A stretch of 10,136 nt of DNA from Heliobacteriaceae bacterium. Its GTDB lineage: Bacteria; Cyanobacteriota; Vampirovibrionia; Gastranaerophilales; Gastranaerophilaceae. Under the pieces are notes generated by a model. It saw only the letters and a program-made list of their open reading frames with translations. It made no database searches and was not told the DNA's origin. Below are positions 1 through 5,572 of this stretch, in pieces (within the stretch, counting starts at the first letter, position 1; each line of letters starts with the position of its first letter). Made by a program: the position numbers and the translations under genes. The DNA lies in the NCBI GenBank assembly GCA_031267015.1, contig JAIRZW010000057.1, positions 1 through 10,136 on the forward strand. Direction: 5' to 3'.

Positions 1-29
1 GTTTTTTCGCGTATATCTTTAAGTTTCAT
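1..29 (-). CDS. rpmC: 50S ribosomal protein L29 (uL29), N-terminal fragment
   Basis: Only the first nine complete codons lie in the window and the gene runs off the left edge. The reading MKLKDIREK matches the usual L29 start (MK-x-K-E-L-R-E). The ATG overlaps the rplP stop codon as ATGA, so the two genes are translationally coupled, and a GAAGGA Shine-Dalgarno sequence lies inside the rplP end about nine bases before the start. L29 sits near the exit of the peptide tunnel in the large subunit. Its place directly after rplP is the standard S10 order. The call rests mostly on position, because the fragment is short. Confidence 0.85.
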
Positions 30-442
30 TGTATTGGTTCCTTCTCTATTATCTTAACTTTGATAGGAAGCTTTTGCGCTGCAAGTTCTAACGCTCTTAC
101 CGCAATGTCCCGGTCAAAGTAATCAAGTTCAAATAATATTCTTCTCGGCTTTACTACCGCTACCCAGTATTCCAGGTTGCCTTTGCCTGAACCCATACGG
201 GTTTCAGCGGGTTTGGCCGTAATCGGTTTGTCAGGGAAAATCTTAATCCAGACATTACCGCCCCGCTTAATCTCACGGGTCATTGCACGACGGGCCGCCT
301 CGATTTGTCTGCTGGTTATCCAGCCCGGCTCGACCGCCTGTATTGCATATTTGCCAAATTCAAAGTCCACCCCGCGGGTTTCGTGACCTTTCATGCGGCC
401 TTTCATCATTTTTCTGTATTTTGTCTTTTTCGGTTGAAGCAT
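26..442 (-). CDS. rplP: 50S ribosomal protein L16 (uL16)
   Basis: The product is 138 residues, the normal length for bacterial L16. L16 binds 23S rRNA near the A site and is needed for peptidyl-transferase centre maturation and tRNA positioning. Recognisable blocks are the basic N-terminus ([19 protein letters not shown]), [15 protein letters not shown] at about residues 40-54, [21 protein letters not shown] at 68-88 and the following EYWVAVVKP. The N-terminal MLxPKxTKxRK form also resembles cyanobacterial and plastid L16. An AAAGGA Shine-Dalgarno sequence lies eight bases before the ATG. The gene follows rpsC after a 113-nt spacer that holds an R2 repeat and ends in a 4-nt overlap with rpmC. 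Confidence 0.98.
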   Translation of the reverse strand: MLQPKKTKYRKMMKGRMKGHETRGVDFEFGKYAIQAVEPGWITSRQIEAARRAMTREIKRGGNVWIKIFPDKPITAKPAETRMGSGKGNLEYWVAVVKPRRILFELDYFDRDIAVRALELAAQKLPIKVKIIEKEPIQ

Positions 443-476
443 TTTTTTTATCCTTTATTATTATTGCTATGAGGTT

Positions 477-552
477 ACCCCTCACCCGAAACACTAAATT
501 CACCTACGGTTCATTAAGTGTTTCTCCCTCTCCCACCTGGGGCGAGGAGAAT
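477..552. repeat. R2 palindromic repeat, copy a (rpsC-rplP spacer)
   Basis: On the plus strand it begins CCCTCACCC and ends with CCCTCTCCC followed by a GGGGCGAGGAGA arm. Between them lie 12-nt arms (GAAACACTAAAT at 488-499 and ATTAAGTGTTTC at 513-524) that are complementary except at one position. The element begins three bases after the rpsC stop codon (556-558). The same outline with different arm sequences occurs at 3100-3171 and 5048-5122. Ends of this kind are known from dispersed palindromic repeats in many bacterial genomes; the assignment to one family is mine. Confidence 0.8.
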
Positions 553-555
553 TTA

Positions 556-1320
556 CTATTCTGTTTCTATTGCTTTGCGTCTTGGGCGTCTGTCGCCTCT
601 GTCGCCGCGGCCTGACGGTTTATCTGATGCCGAAGCTTTGCCGCCGCGAGCGGATTGACCGCCTGATTTTATGTTCTGGTCTGCTTTTTCTCCAGGCATT
701 AAGTTGCCTTTGAAAACCCACACCTTTACGCCGATTTTGCCCATTACGGTATCTGCTTCGGTGAAGCCGTAATCCACATCCGCACGCAATGTTTGAAGCG
801 GGATTCTGCCTTCTTTTGCCCATTCTGAACGCGCAATCTCCGCGCCCCCCAAACGGCCTGATACCATAACTTTTATACCTTGTGCGCCTGCGCGCATTGT
901 ACGCTGCATTGACTGTTTCATTGCGCGTCTGAATGCCACACGTTTTTCAAGCTGCTGGGCGATTGCTTCTGCCACTAATTGAGCGTCAGCGTCGATTCTT
1001 GCAACTTCAACAACATTGATAACAACTTGTTTGCCAATGTATTTTGAAACGTCTTTTTTCAAGTCGTCGATACCTTGTCCGCCGCGGCCTACCACGATAC
1101 CCGGTTTTGCAGTTGATACGGTAATCGTTATATTCTGCGCCTTTCTGGCGATGAAAATCTTTGAAACGCCTGCGGTGTAAAGTTTTTTCTTGATGTATTT
1201 TCTGATACGCGCGTCTTCTGCAACGAATTCGCCGTAATCTTTCACCTTAGCAAACCATGTGCTTACCCATGGCTGGATGATTCCTATTCTAAATCCGGTT
1301 GGATGTGTTTTCTGTCCCAT
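556..1320 (-). CDS. rpsC: 30S ribosomal protein S3 (uS3)
   Basis: The product is 254 residues. S3 sits at the mRNA entry channel of the small subunit and takes part in mRNA unwinding. [14 protein letters not shown] is the classic S3 start. A KH-type domain follows with the loop GRGGQG at 78-83. R131, R132 and K135 lie in FRRAMKQ, at the numbers of the E. coli S3 helicase residues. The C-terminal domain has [14 protein letters not shown] at about 154-167. Residues 215-254 form a low-complexity Gly/Ser/Arg/Asp tail that makes the protein longer than E. coli S3. No Shine-Dalgarno sequence is visible next to the ATG: the bases before it read GCTTGGTTAAAAAAG. Repeat R3 copy A fills the whole spacer from rplV, and a short conserved frame ends 5 nt before this ATG, so initiation may depend on coupling. 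Confidence 0.98.
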   Translation of the reverse strand: MGQKTHPTGFRIGIIQPWVSTWFAKVKDYGEFVAEDARIRKYIKKKLYTAGVSKIFIARKAQNITITVSTAKPGIVVGRGGQGIDDLKKDVSKYIGKQVVINVVEVARIDADAQLVAEAIAQQLEKRVAFRRAMKQSMQRTMRAGAQGIKVMVSGRLGGAEIARSEWAKEGRIPLQTLRADVDYGFTEADTVMGKIGVKVWVFKGNLMPGEKADQNIKSGGQSARGGKASASDKPSGRGDRGDRRPRRKAIETE

Positions 1321-1457
1321 CTTTTTTAACCAAGCTTACGATTTTTCGCAAGCCGCCTTTCATTATTTATTTGTGTTACTTTCACTATTACCTTATTATC
1401 GGCTTTATTTTGTCAACGCACTCGGAGCTTCGCTCCTCGCACCTGTTTTGCTTTATT
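1321..1457 (-). repeat. R3 element, copy A (rplV-rpsC spacer)
   Basis: This is one of two near-identical intercistronic units. From 1350 to 1457 it aligns without gaps to 2118-2225 with five differences in 108 bases, and weaker similarity continues to the rpsC start. In the direction of transcription it starts on the rplV stop codon and contains hairpin GGAGC-GAA-GCTCC (1424-1436), a TTGACA hexamer, AAGG five bases before a GTG, an identical 36-base stretch, and a second hairpin (arms 1334-1340 and 1347-1353) just before rpsC. It fills the whole 135-nt spacer. I do not recognise it as a named element. Confidence 0.9.
1326..1385 (-). CDS. possible 19-residue leader peptide before rpsC
   Basis: A GTG-started frame of 19 codons lies inside R3 copy A. 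It is preceded by AAGG with a five-base gap, the best Shine-Dalgarno-like site between rplV and rpsC. It begins [12 protein letters not shown] and its TAA ends five bases before the rpsC ATG, a distance that allows re-initiation or coupling. The first 12 codons are identical in R3 copy B, where the frame is fused to rpsS. Identity holds at all bases, so it does not by itself prove selection on protein. I do not know a function; it may simply be a ribosome-loading site or chance. Confidence 0.3.
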   Translation of the reverse strand: MKVTQINNERRLAKNRKLG

Positions 1458-1800
1458 AGCTGTTGATGTTGCTGACCTTTAGTGTCAAATGTGACGTACG
1501 TTTCAGTCTTGAATACATACGGCCTTGTGCTCTTGGTCTTGCGCGTTTGTAGGTTACGCTTTCGTCCGCGAAGATTTCGGAAATCTTCAGCGAATCCGCT
1601 TGCGCGCCGAATTTTTCCTGCGCGTTCGCAACAGCAGCCTTCAAGTTCTTTTCAACCACTCTTGCAGCGAAGTATGGCATAAAACGAAGCATGTCCTGTG
1701 CCTCGACAACAGACTTGCCCCGAACCTCGTTGATTACACGGCGAAGCTTTCTTGCTGTCATTTTAATATTTGATTGTTTTGCTTGTGCTTGTGATGTCAT
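1456..1800 (-). CDS. rplV: 50S ribosomal protein L22 (uL22)
   Basis: The product is 114 residues, normal for bacterial L22. L22 contacts all 23S rRNA domains, and its extended beta-hairpin lines the nascent-peptide tunnel together with L4. The family pattern is clear: KMTARKLRRVINEVRGKSVVEA near the N-terminus, AVANAQEKFG at 56-65 and the tunnel hairpin at about 84-100 (YKRARPRAQGRMYSRLKR). An AAGGA Shine-Dalgarno sequence lies in the 11-nt gap after rpsS, so rpsS and rplV are tightly coupled. Its TAA stop is also the first base block of repeat R3 copy A, which then separates it from rpsC. Confidence 0.98.
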   Translation of the reverse strand: MTSQAQAKQSNIKMTARKLRRVINEVRGKSVVEAQDMLRFMPYFAARVVEKNLKAAVANAQEKFGAQADSLKISEIFADESVTYKRARPRAQGRMYSRLKRTSHLTLKVSNINS

Positions 1801-1811
1801 TTTTTTATTCC

Positions 1812-2090
1812 TTATTTACGTTTCGCAGTTTTGTCTGCGGCGTGTCCTTTGTATAGTCTTGTAGGTGCAAATTCGCCCAGCTTATGTCCCACCATTTGCT
1901 CGGTTACGTAAACCGGTACATGCGTTTTGCCGTTGTGTACCGCTATCGTATGCCCCAGCATGAACGGTGCTATCATTGATGCTCTGGACCAAGTTTTTAC
2001 AACTTTTTTCTCAGAGTTTTCATTCATTTTTTCTATTTTCTTTTGCAGAGCTTCCTCTACGTAAGGTCCTTTTTTAAGTGAACGTGTCAT
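1812..2090 (-). CDS. rpsS: 30S ribosomal protein S19 (uS19)
   Basis: Taken from the ATG at 2090, the product is 92 residues, the usual S19 length, and starts [13 protein letters not shown], the classic family N-terminus. S19 is in the head of the small subunit near the A-site finger and binds 16S rRNA with S13. Other conserved blocks are [39 protein letters not shown] and the basic C-terminus. The frame stays open upstream to a GTG at 2153 with an AAGG site, adding 21 residues ([12 protein letters not shown]...) contributed by R3 copy B. I keep the ATG start because it matches the family, yet that ATG has no nearby Shine-Dalgarno sequence (GCTTGGGTAAAAGA precedes it), so the longer form cannot be excluded. 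Confidence 0.95.
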   Translation of the reverse strand: MTRSLKKGPYVEEALQKKIEKMNENSEKKVVKTWSRASMIAPFMLGHTIAVHNGKTHVPVYVTEQMVGHKLGEFAPTRLYKGHAADKTAKRK

Positions 2091-2225
2091 TCTTTTACCC
2101 AAGCTTACAATTTCCGTAAGCCGCCTTTCATTATTTATTTGTGTTACTTTCACTGTTGCCTTGTTATCGGCTTTATTTTGTCAACGCACTCGGAACTTCG
2201 TTCCTCGCACCTGTTTTGCTTTATT
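2091..2225 (-). repeat. R3 element, copy B (rplB-rpsS spacer)
   Basis: This is the second copy of the unit at 1321-1457, with 103 of 108 bases identical over 2118-2225. The hairpin is GGAAC-GAA-GTTCC on the coding strand (2192-2204): compared with copy A, one G-C pair has become A-T by changes on both sides. The second stem (2103-2109 with 2115-2121) also remains paired. It begins ten bases after the rplB stop and reaches the rpsS ATG. The conserved GTG frame runs in frame into rpsS. Confidence 0.9.
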
Positions 2226-2234
2226 TGTTGTCCA

Positions 2235-3065
2235 TTACTTTTTCTTTCTTCTTCTAACTATTAATTTATCAGAAGCCTTATTTACTTTACGTGTTTTGCG
2301 TCCGAGCGCCGGTTTGCCCCAAGGTGTTTTAGGGTGGCCGCCAGGGCCGGTTTTACCTTCGCCGCCGCCGTGAGGGTGGTCGCATGGGTTCATGGTTACA
2401 CCGCGAACTGTCGGCTTGATGCCAAGGTAACGTTTTCTGCCCGCTTTACCCCAAGAAAGGTTTTTGTATTCTGAGTTGCCAAGCGTGCCGATTGTTGCCA
2501 TGCATTCTTTTCTTACCATTCTCATCTCTGATGAAGGAAGCTTAATAGTTACGTAATTGCCTTCTTTTGCCATTACCTGAGCTGCATTTCCTGCCGCACG
2601 AACCATTTTGCCGCCGCGGCCCGGTGTCATTTCAATGTTATGAACCACTGTACCAAGCGGGATTAACTCAAGCGGAAGCGCATTGCCGTTTTGAATCGGC
2701 GCGTCAGGGCCGCTGACGATTACATCGCCCACGCTTAAGCCTTCCGGAGTCAAAATATATCTTTTTTCGCCGTCTGCATAGAATACAAGCGAAATTCTTA
2801 CGTTACGGTTCGGGTCGTACTCAATGGTTTTTACTGTTGCAGGTACGCCGAATTTTTCGCGTTTGAAGTCGATTATACGGTATGCGCGTTTCACTCCGCC
2901 GCCTTTGTGACGACAGGTGATTCTGCCGGTGTTGTTTCTGCCGGAATGCTTTTTAAGCGGTTTTAGCAAGGTCTTCTCAGGATTTGATGTTGTGATTTCC
3001 TGATAATCTGACTTTGTCATGCCTCTTTGGCCCGGTGATGTTGGATTTATCTTTCTGATTGCCAT
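2235..3065 (-). CDS. rplB: 50S ribosomal protein L2 (uL2)
   Basis: The product is 276 residues, typical for bacterial L2, one of the proteins essential for subunit association and peptidyl-transferase activity. [17 protein letters not shown] opens it. [20 protein letters not shown] (48-67) is in the RNA-binding OB domain, and [18 protein letters not shown] (146-163) begins the SH3-like domain. [13 protein letters not shown] (225-237) places H230 at the site of the conserved E. coli His229; the residue before the Asp is Cys rather than the common Val. The C-terminus is strongly basic. An AAAGGA site precedes the ATG. It follows rplW after a 103-nt gap holding R2 copy b, and precedes rpsS by 144 nt holding R3 copy B. 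Confidence 0.99.
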   Translation of the reverse strand: MAIRKINPTSPGQRGMTKSDYQEITTSNPEKTLLKPLKKHSGRNNTGRITCRHKGGGVKRAYRIIDFKREKFGVPATVKTIEYDPNRNVRISLVFYADGEKRYILTPEGLSVGDVIVSGPDAPIQNGNALPLELIPLGTVVHNIEMTPGRGGKMVRAAGNAAQVMAKEGNYVTIKLPSSEMRMVRKECMATIGTLGNSEYKNLSWGKAGRKRYLGIKPTVRGVTMNPCDHPHGGGEGKTGPGGHPKTPWGKPALGRKTRKVNKASDKLIVRRRKKK

Positions 3066-3099
3066 TTTTTGTTTCCTTTTTTTATTTCTTTGGGTTTAA

Positions 3100-3171
3100 C
3101 CCTCACCCGCATTTCTTTGCCTCGCTTCGCTTTGCTAGAACTGCTCCCTCTCCCAGAGGTAGAGGGGATTA
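3100..3171. repeat. R2 palindromic repeat, copy b (rplW-rplB spacer)
   Basis: It has the same outline as copies a and c: CCCTCACCC, a variable cruciform, then CCCTCTCCC with a complementary AGAGGGG arm. The variable arms here are GCATTTCT (3109-3116) and AGAACTGC (3137-3144), complementary at seven of eight positions. The right edge coincides with the rplW stop codon (3169-3171): the shared border GAGGGGATTAT contains the reverse complement of the TAA, exactly as at rpsJ in copy c. Confidence 0.75.
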
Positions 3172-3465
3172 TGCCCCGGTCAACTCTTCAATCGGGTCGC
3201 CTTCGATGGTTACGATTGCTTTTTTGCCTGAGTCTGTTCTGCCGGATTTATACCCCATTCTCTTTTGGTGTGAAGGCATATAAACCGTTCTTACCTGTTT
3301 AACTTTTCTGCCCGGAAAAGCTAATTCTACTGCCTGCGCAATCTCAATTTTGGTGGCGTCTTTAACCACTTCAAATGTGTACTGCCCGATAGTAGTCGCC
3401 ATAACCGATTTTTCGGTTATAAGCGGTTTTTTGATTATGCTGTATAGTTTTTCTGTGTTGCTCAT
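3169..3465 (-). CDS. rplW: 50S ribosomal protein L23 (uL23)
   Basis: The product is 98 residues, normal for L23. L23 lies at the tunnel exit and docks trigger factor and the signal recognition particle. KPLITEKSVM (13-22) is the family signature, followed by YTFEVVKDATKIEIAQAVELAF and KVKQVRTVYMPSHQKRMGYKSGRT. The ATG lies one base after the rplD stop, with an AAAGG site inside the rplD end, so the pair is coupled. The stop codon is embedded in the border of R2 copy b, so insertion of the repeat may have set or altered the exact C-terminus (PIEELTGA). Confidence 0.97.
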   Translation of the reverse strand: MSNTEKLYSIIKKPLITEKSVMATTIGQYTFEVVKDATKIEIAQAVELAFPGRKVKQVRTVYMPSHQKRMGYKSGRTDSGKKAIVTIEGDPIEELTGA

Positions 3466-3466
3466 T

Positions 3467-4093
3467 TTATTGCAGCCTTTCGGTTATTTCGTTTATTGCT
3501 GATTCGGTGATTACTACTGAATCCGCTTCTAACAAATCTTTTACGTTTAAGTTTGACGGTAATAAAAGCCGTACGCTCGGGATGTTTCTTGCCGCAAGTT
3601 CAAGGTTATTGTTTTCAGCGGCTTTCAAGTCTGCGATGATTAAAACTTTCCCGCTTGCGTTTAAAGATTTCAATGCGCTTACCATTAATTTTGTTTTTGG
3701 TTCTTTGATTGTTGAAAAATCTTTAACGATTACAAACTGGGCTTGTCTTGCTGAAAGCGCTGATTTAAGCGCTAATTGTCTTGCTTTTTGAGGCATTGAA
3801 AAACTGTAATCTCTAGGTTTCGGGCCGAAAGTCACGCCGCCGCCCGCAAACAGAGGCGAGCGCAGCGAGCCTGCTCTTGCACGGCCGGTGCCTTTTTGTT
3901 TCCAAGGTTTTCTGCCGCCGCCAGCAACTTCCGCTCTTGTTTTTGTGCAGGCTGAACCCTGACGCGCATTATTCAACTGGCGTCTTAATGCTAGGTGCAT
4001 TACGTGAAGGTTTGGCTCTACACCGAATACTTTCTCATCCAATGTGATTTCGCCTAATTTTTCGCCTTTTGTATTTAATATTTCTTTTGACAT
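3467..4093 (-). CDS. rplD: 50S ribosomal protein L4 (uL4)
   Basis: The product is 208 residues, typical for L4. L4 binds 23S rRNA domain I and sends a long loop into the peptide tunnel opposite L22. That loop is plain: VAGGGRKPWKQKGTGRARAG at 56-75, then SLRSPLFAGGGVTFGPKPRDYSF. The Rossmann-like globular part includes KVLIIADLKAAENNNLELAARN. In E. coli L4 also represses its own operon by binding the S10 leader; here the leader before rpsJ is short (about 40 nt), so that mechanism is not evident. An AAGGA-type site precedes the ATG. The gap from rplC is 104 nt and is filled by the R1 hairpins, while rplW follows after one base. Confidence 0.98.
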   Translation of the reverse strand: MSKEILNTKGEKLGEITLDEKVFGVEPNLHVMHLALRRQLNNARQGSACTKTRAEVAGGGRKPWKQKGTGRARAGSLRSPLFAGGGVTFGPKPRDYSFSMPQKARQLALKSALSARQAQFVIVKDFSTIKEPKTKLMVSALKSLNASGKVLIIADLKAAENNNLELAARNIPSVRLLLPSNLNVKDLLEADSVVITESAINEITERLQ

Positions 4094-4123
4094 TTTTGTT
4101 TTCCTTTTTTATTTTTTGACTTT

Positions 4124-4200
4124 GACCGACTTCGTCGGGGATCCCGGATCAAGTCCGGGATGACGTATCCGTACGACGCACTGCGTCTACGGCTTCGTCA
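4124..4200. repeat. R1 palindromic cluster (rplC-rplD spacer)
   Basis: Three adjacent hairpins fill most of this gap: CCGAC-TTC-GTCGG (4126-4138), ATCCCGGA-TCAAG-TCCGGGAT (4141-4161, a perfect 8-bp stem) and a bulged CCGTA/GACGC with GCGTC/TACGG stem (4169-4192). The central one matches a dispersed palindrome (CATCCCGGACTTGATCCGGGAT) that I know from alphaproteobacteria, Rickettsia and other genomes. The cluster reaches the rplC stop codon (4198-4200), which may be contributed by the repeat. Confidence 0.75.
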
Positions 4201-4833
4201 GTTCCATTTTGTGCGCGTCGGAACGATTGTGACCAATCTGCCTTCGCAGCCCGGCACTGAACCTTTGATTAAGATTAAGCTGTTTTGGGCATCAACCTTA
4301 ACCAGTTTTAATTTTGATACTGTAACTCTTTCATTGCCCATGTTTCCGGCCATTTTTTTGCCTTTGATTACACGCGAAGGAGTTGTACCAGCGCCGATTG
4401 AACCCGGTTCGCGGTGGTTTTTAGAACCGTGAGCCATTGGCCCCCGGCTGAAGTTCCAGCGTTTTACCGTACCTTGGAACCCTTTTCCTATTGATTTTCC
4501 GGTTACATCTACTTTTTGAACGTTGTCCAATACAGACAGTTCAATCTGCTGGCCTACCGTGTAAGCCTCAGGGTTATCAACACGGAATTCCTGCAAGTGT
4601 CTGAAATTGTCCAGTTTATTTTTCTTGAAGTGGCCCATTTGAGCTTTTGTCAAATGTTTTTCTTTTGCCGCAACAGTACCGACCTGAATCGCGTTGTAAC
4701 CGTCGGTTTCGATTGTTTTAACCTGGGTTACAACAATCGGGTCAACCTTAATCACGGTTACCGGCACTGCCAGTCCCTGTTCATCAAAAATTTGGGTCAT
4801 TCCAAGTTTTTTACCTATTACACCTAGTGTCAT
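4198..4833 (-). CDS. rplC: 50S ribosomal protein L3 (uL3)
   Basis: The product is 211 residues, normal for L3, an early assembly protein that binds the 3' part of 23S rRNA and reaches the peptidyl-transferase centre. LGVIGKKLGMTQIFDEQG opens it, FSRGPMAHGSKNHREPGSIG (128-147) forms the conserved central loop, and KGKKMAGNMGNERVTVSKL (158-176) follows. The position of the Gln that PrmB methylates in E. coli L3 (GQNQTP) is Thr here (GAGTTP), so that modification is not expected. An AAAGGA site lies before the ATG. The gene follows rpsJ after an unusually long 285-nt spacer. The C-terminal KWN and stop lie at the edge of the R1 repeat cluster. Confidence 0.98.
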   Translation of the reverse strand: MTLGVIGKKLGMTQIFDEQGLAVPVTVIKVDPIVVTQVKTIETDGYNAIQVGTVAAKEKHLTKAQMGHFKKNKLDNFRHLQEFRVDNPEAYTVGQQIELSVLDNVQKVDVTGKSIGKGFQGTVKRWNFSRGPMAHGSKNHREPGSIGAGTTPSRVIKGKKMAGNMGNERVTVSKLKLVKVDAQNSLILIKGSVPGCEGRLVTIVPTRTKWN

Positions 4834-5047
4834 TGTTTTTCCTTTCTTGGATTATTGGCGGTTCGGAAAAGCGTGGTTTTCCTCACCTGGACGGGCTGGG
4901 TTCGCTTGCGCTCACACGGCGCCCTAGCCAAAATCCGCTTTCTTGCGAGCGCTGCCTTTTGCCTTTACCTCTGTGAAGCTTTCAGCTTCACCGCAGTTCA
5001 CATTATCTGCATAATGCTATTAACTTATCAATCTTGTGAGGGCTGAA
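4834..5047. other. inverted-repeat-rich spacer between rpsJ and rplC
   Basis: No coding frame here looks real. The sequence holds several hairpins: GGAAAA/TTTTCC around 4865-4882, a GC-rich part at 4890-4930, a perfect GTGAAGCT-TTC-AGCTTCAC at 4973-4991, and GTGAGGG-CTGAA-CCCTCAC at 5036-5054, which reaches into R2 copy c. It has no tRNA features. Only the last bases next to rplC act as a leader, with the AAAGGA ribosome site. It reads as layered remnants of palindromic repeats rather than one regulatory RNA, but this is inference. Confidence 0.5.
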
Positions 5048-5122
5048 CCCTCACCCGAATTTCTAAACTCACTATGTTCGTTAAGAAATTCTTCCCTCTC
5101 CCACACGGGGCGAGGGGATTAT
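5048..5122. repeat. R2 palindromic repeat, copy c (rpsJ-rplC spacer)
   Basis: It is framed by CCCTCACCC and CCCTCTCCC, with arms GAATTTCTAAAC (5057-5068) and GTTAAGAAATTC (5080-5091) that pair at 11 of 12 positions. The single mismatch falls at the same ninth position as in copy a, although the arm sequences differ. The border GAGGGGATTAT coincides with the rpsJ stop codon, as in copy b with rplW. Confidence 0.8.
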
Positions 5123-5439
5123 AGTTTTACTTCAATATCCACACCGGCCGGAAGGTCGAGTCTGCTCAGTTCCTCGGTTGTCTGCGCGGTAGGGTCATAT
5201 ATATCTATAATACGCTTGTGGGTCCGCATCTCAAAGTGTTCTCTTGATTTCTTATCCACGTGAGGGGAACGCAGTACGCAATATATACGTCTTTTTGTAG
5301 GTAAAGGAATCGGGCCTGCAACCGCTGCGTTTGTGTTTTTTGCCGTCGCTACGATTTTGTCTGCTGATACGTCAATCAATTTGTGGTCGTACGCTTTCAA
5401 ACAAACCCGTATGCGTTGTCTTTTCTGTTTAGTTGCCAT
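5119..5439 (-). CDS. rpsJ: 30S ribosomal protein S10 (uS10, NusE)
   Basis: The product is 106 residues, the family length. S10 is in the head of the small subunit and, as NusE, joins NusB and NusG in transcription antitermination. The sequence [29 protein letters not shown], then [35 protein letters not shown] and IDIYDP, is typical from end to end. It heads the operon: a sigma70-like promoter lies about 40-70 nt upstream and AAAAGGA about eight bases before the ATG. Its TAA stop is embedded in the border of R2 copy c. A position at the head of the S10 operon is normal for most bacteria but differs from photosynthetic cyanobacteria, where rpsJ is usually with tuf. Confidence 0.99.
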   Translation of the reverse strand: MATKQKRQRIRVCLKAYDHKLIDVSADKIVATAKNTNAAVAGPIPLPTKRRIYCVLRSPHVDKKSREHFEMRTHKRIIDIYDPTAQTTEELSRLDLPAGVDIEVKL

Positions 5440-5482
5440 TTCTTTTCCTTTTAATAATTTGTAAATATTTCGGTCTTGTTCT

Positions 5483-5511
5483 ATCCTATGTTAAACAAAA
5501 TTTGTTGTCAA
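5483..5511 (-). promoter_or_regulatory. sigma70-type promoter of the S10 operon
   Basis: On the minus strand, a perfect -35 box TTGACA (5511-5506) is separated by exactly 17 bases from TAGGAT (5488-5483), a four-of-six match to TATAAT. The predicted start near 5476 gives a leader of about 37 nt. The site lies in an AT-rich stretch between the terminator at 5547-5572 and rpsJ, which is where an operon promoter is expected. Confidence 0.7.
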
Positions 5512-5546
5512 TAAGTGATTTTCAGAATTGTATCAGTTTCGTTACA

Positions 5547-5572
5547 AAAAAGACCGGTTAACCGGTCTTTTT
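5547..5572. terminator. bidirectional intrinsic terminator after minE
   Basis: A perfect 26-bp palindrome has the core GACCGGTTAACCGGTC flanked by five A on one side and five T on the other, with a sixth A at 5546. Read from the minus strand it ends the min transcript in a U run. The minE TAA lies inside the stem (5558-5560), so the last minE codons (KKTG) form half of the hairpin. It isolates the min operon from the S10 promoter just downstream. Confidence 0.85.

Noticed and set aside
1383..1425. TTGACA inside R3 as an internal promoter before rpsC and rpsS
   Set aside because: TTGACA is kept in both copies, but no good -10 box stands 16-18 bases away. The nearest candidate (TAATAG, 20 bases) is lost in copy B.
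3850..3875. GC-rich GGCGAGCGCAGCGAGCC stretch in rplD as another repeat
   Set aside because: It does not form a good stem and encodes the conserved L4 segment AGSLRSPL, which explains it.
4890..4990. tRNA or structured small RNA gene in the rpsJ-rplC spacer
   Set aside because: GGTTCGC looked like a T-arm, but there is no acceptor pairing, anticodon arm or matching D-arm. The hairpins fit repeats better.
477..5122. CRISPR-like array from the three R2 copies
   Set aside because: The copies are kilobases apart, separated by genes, differ inside, and there are no spacers or cas genes.
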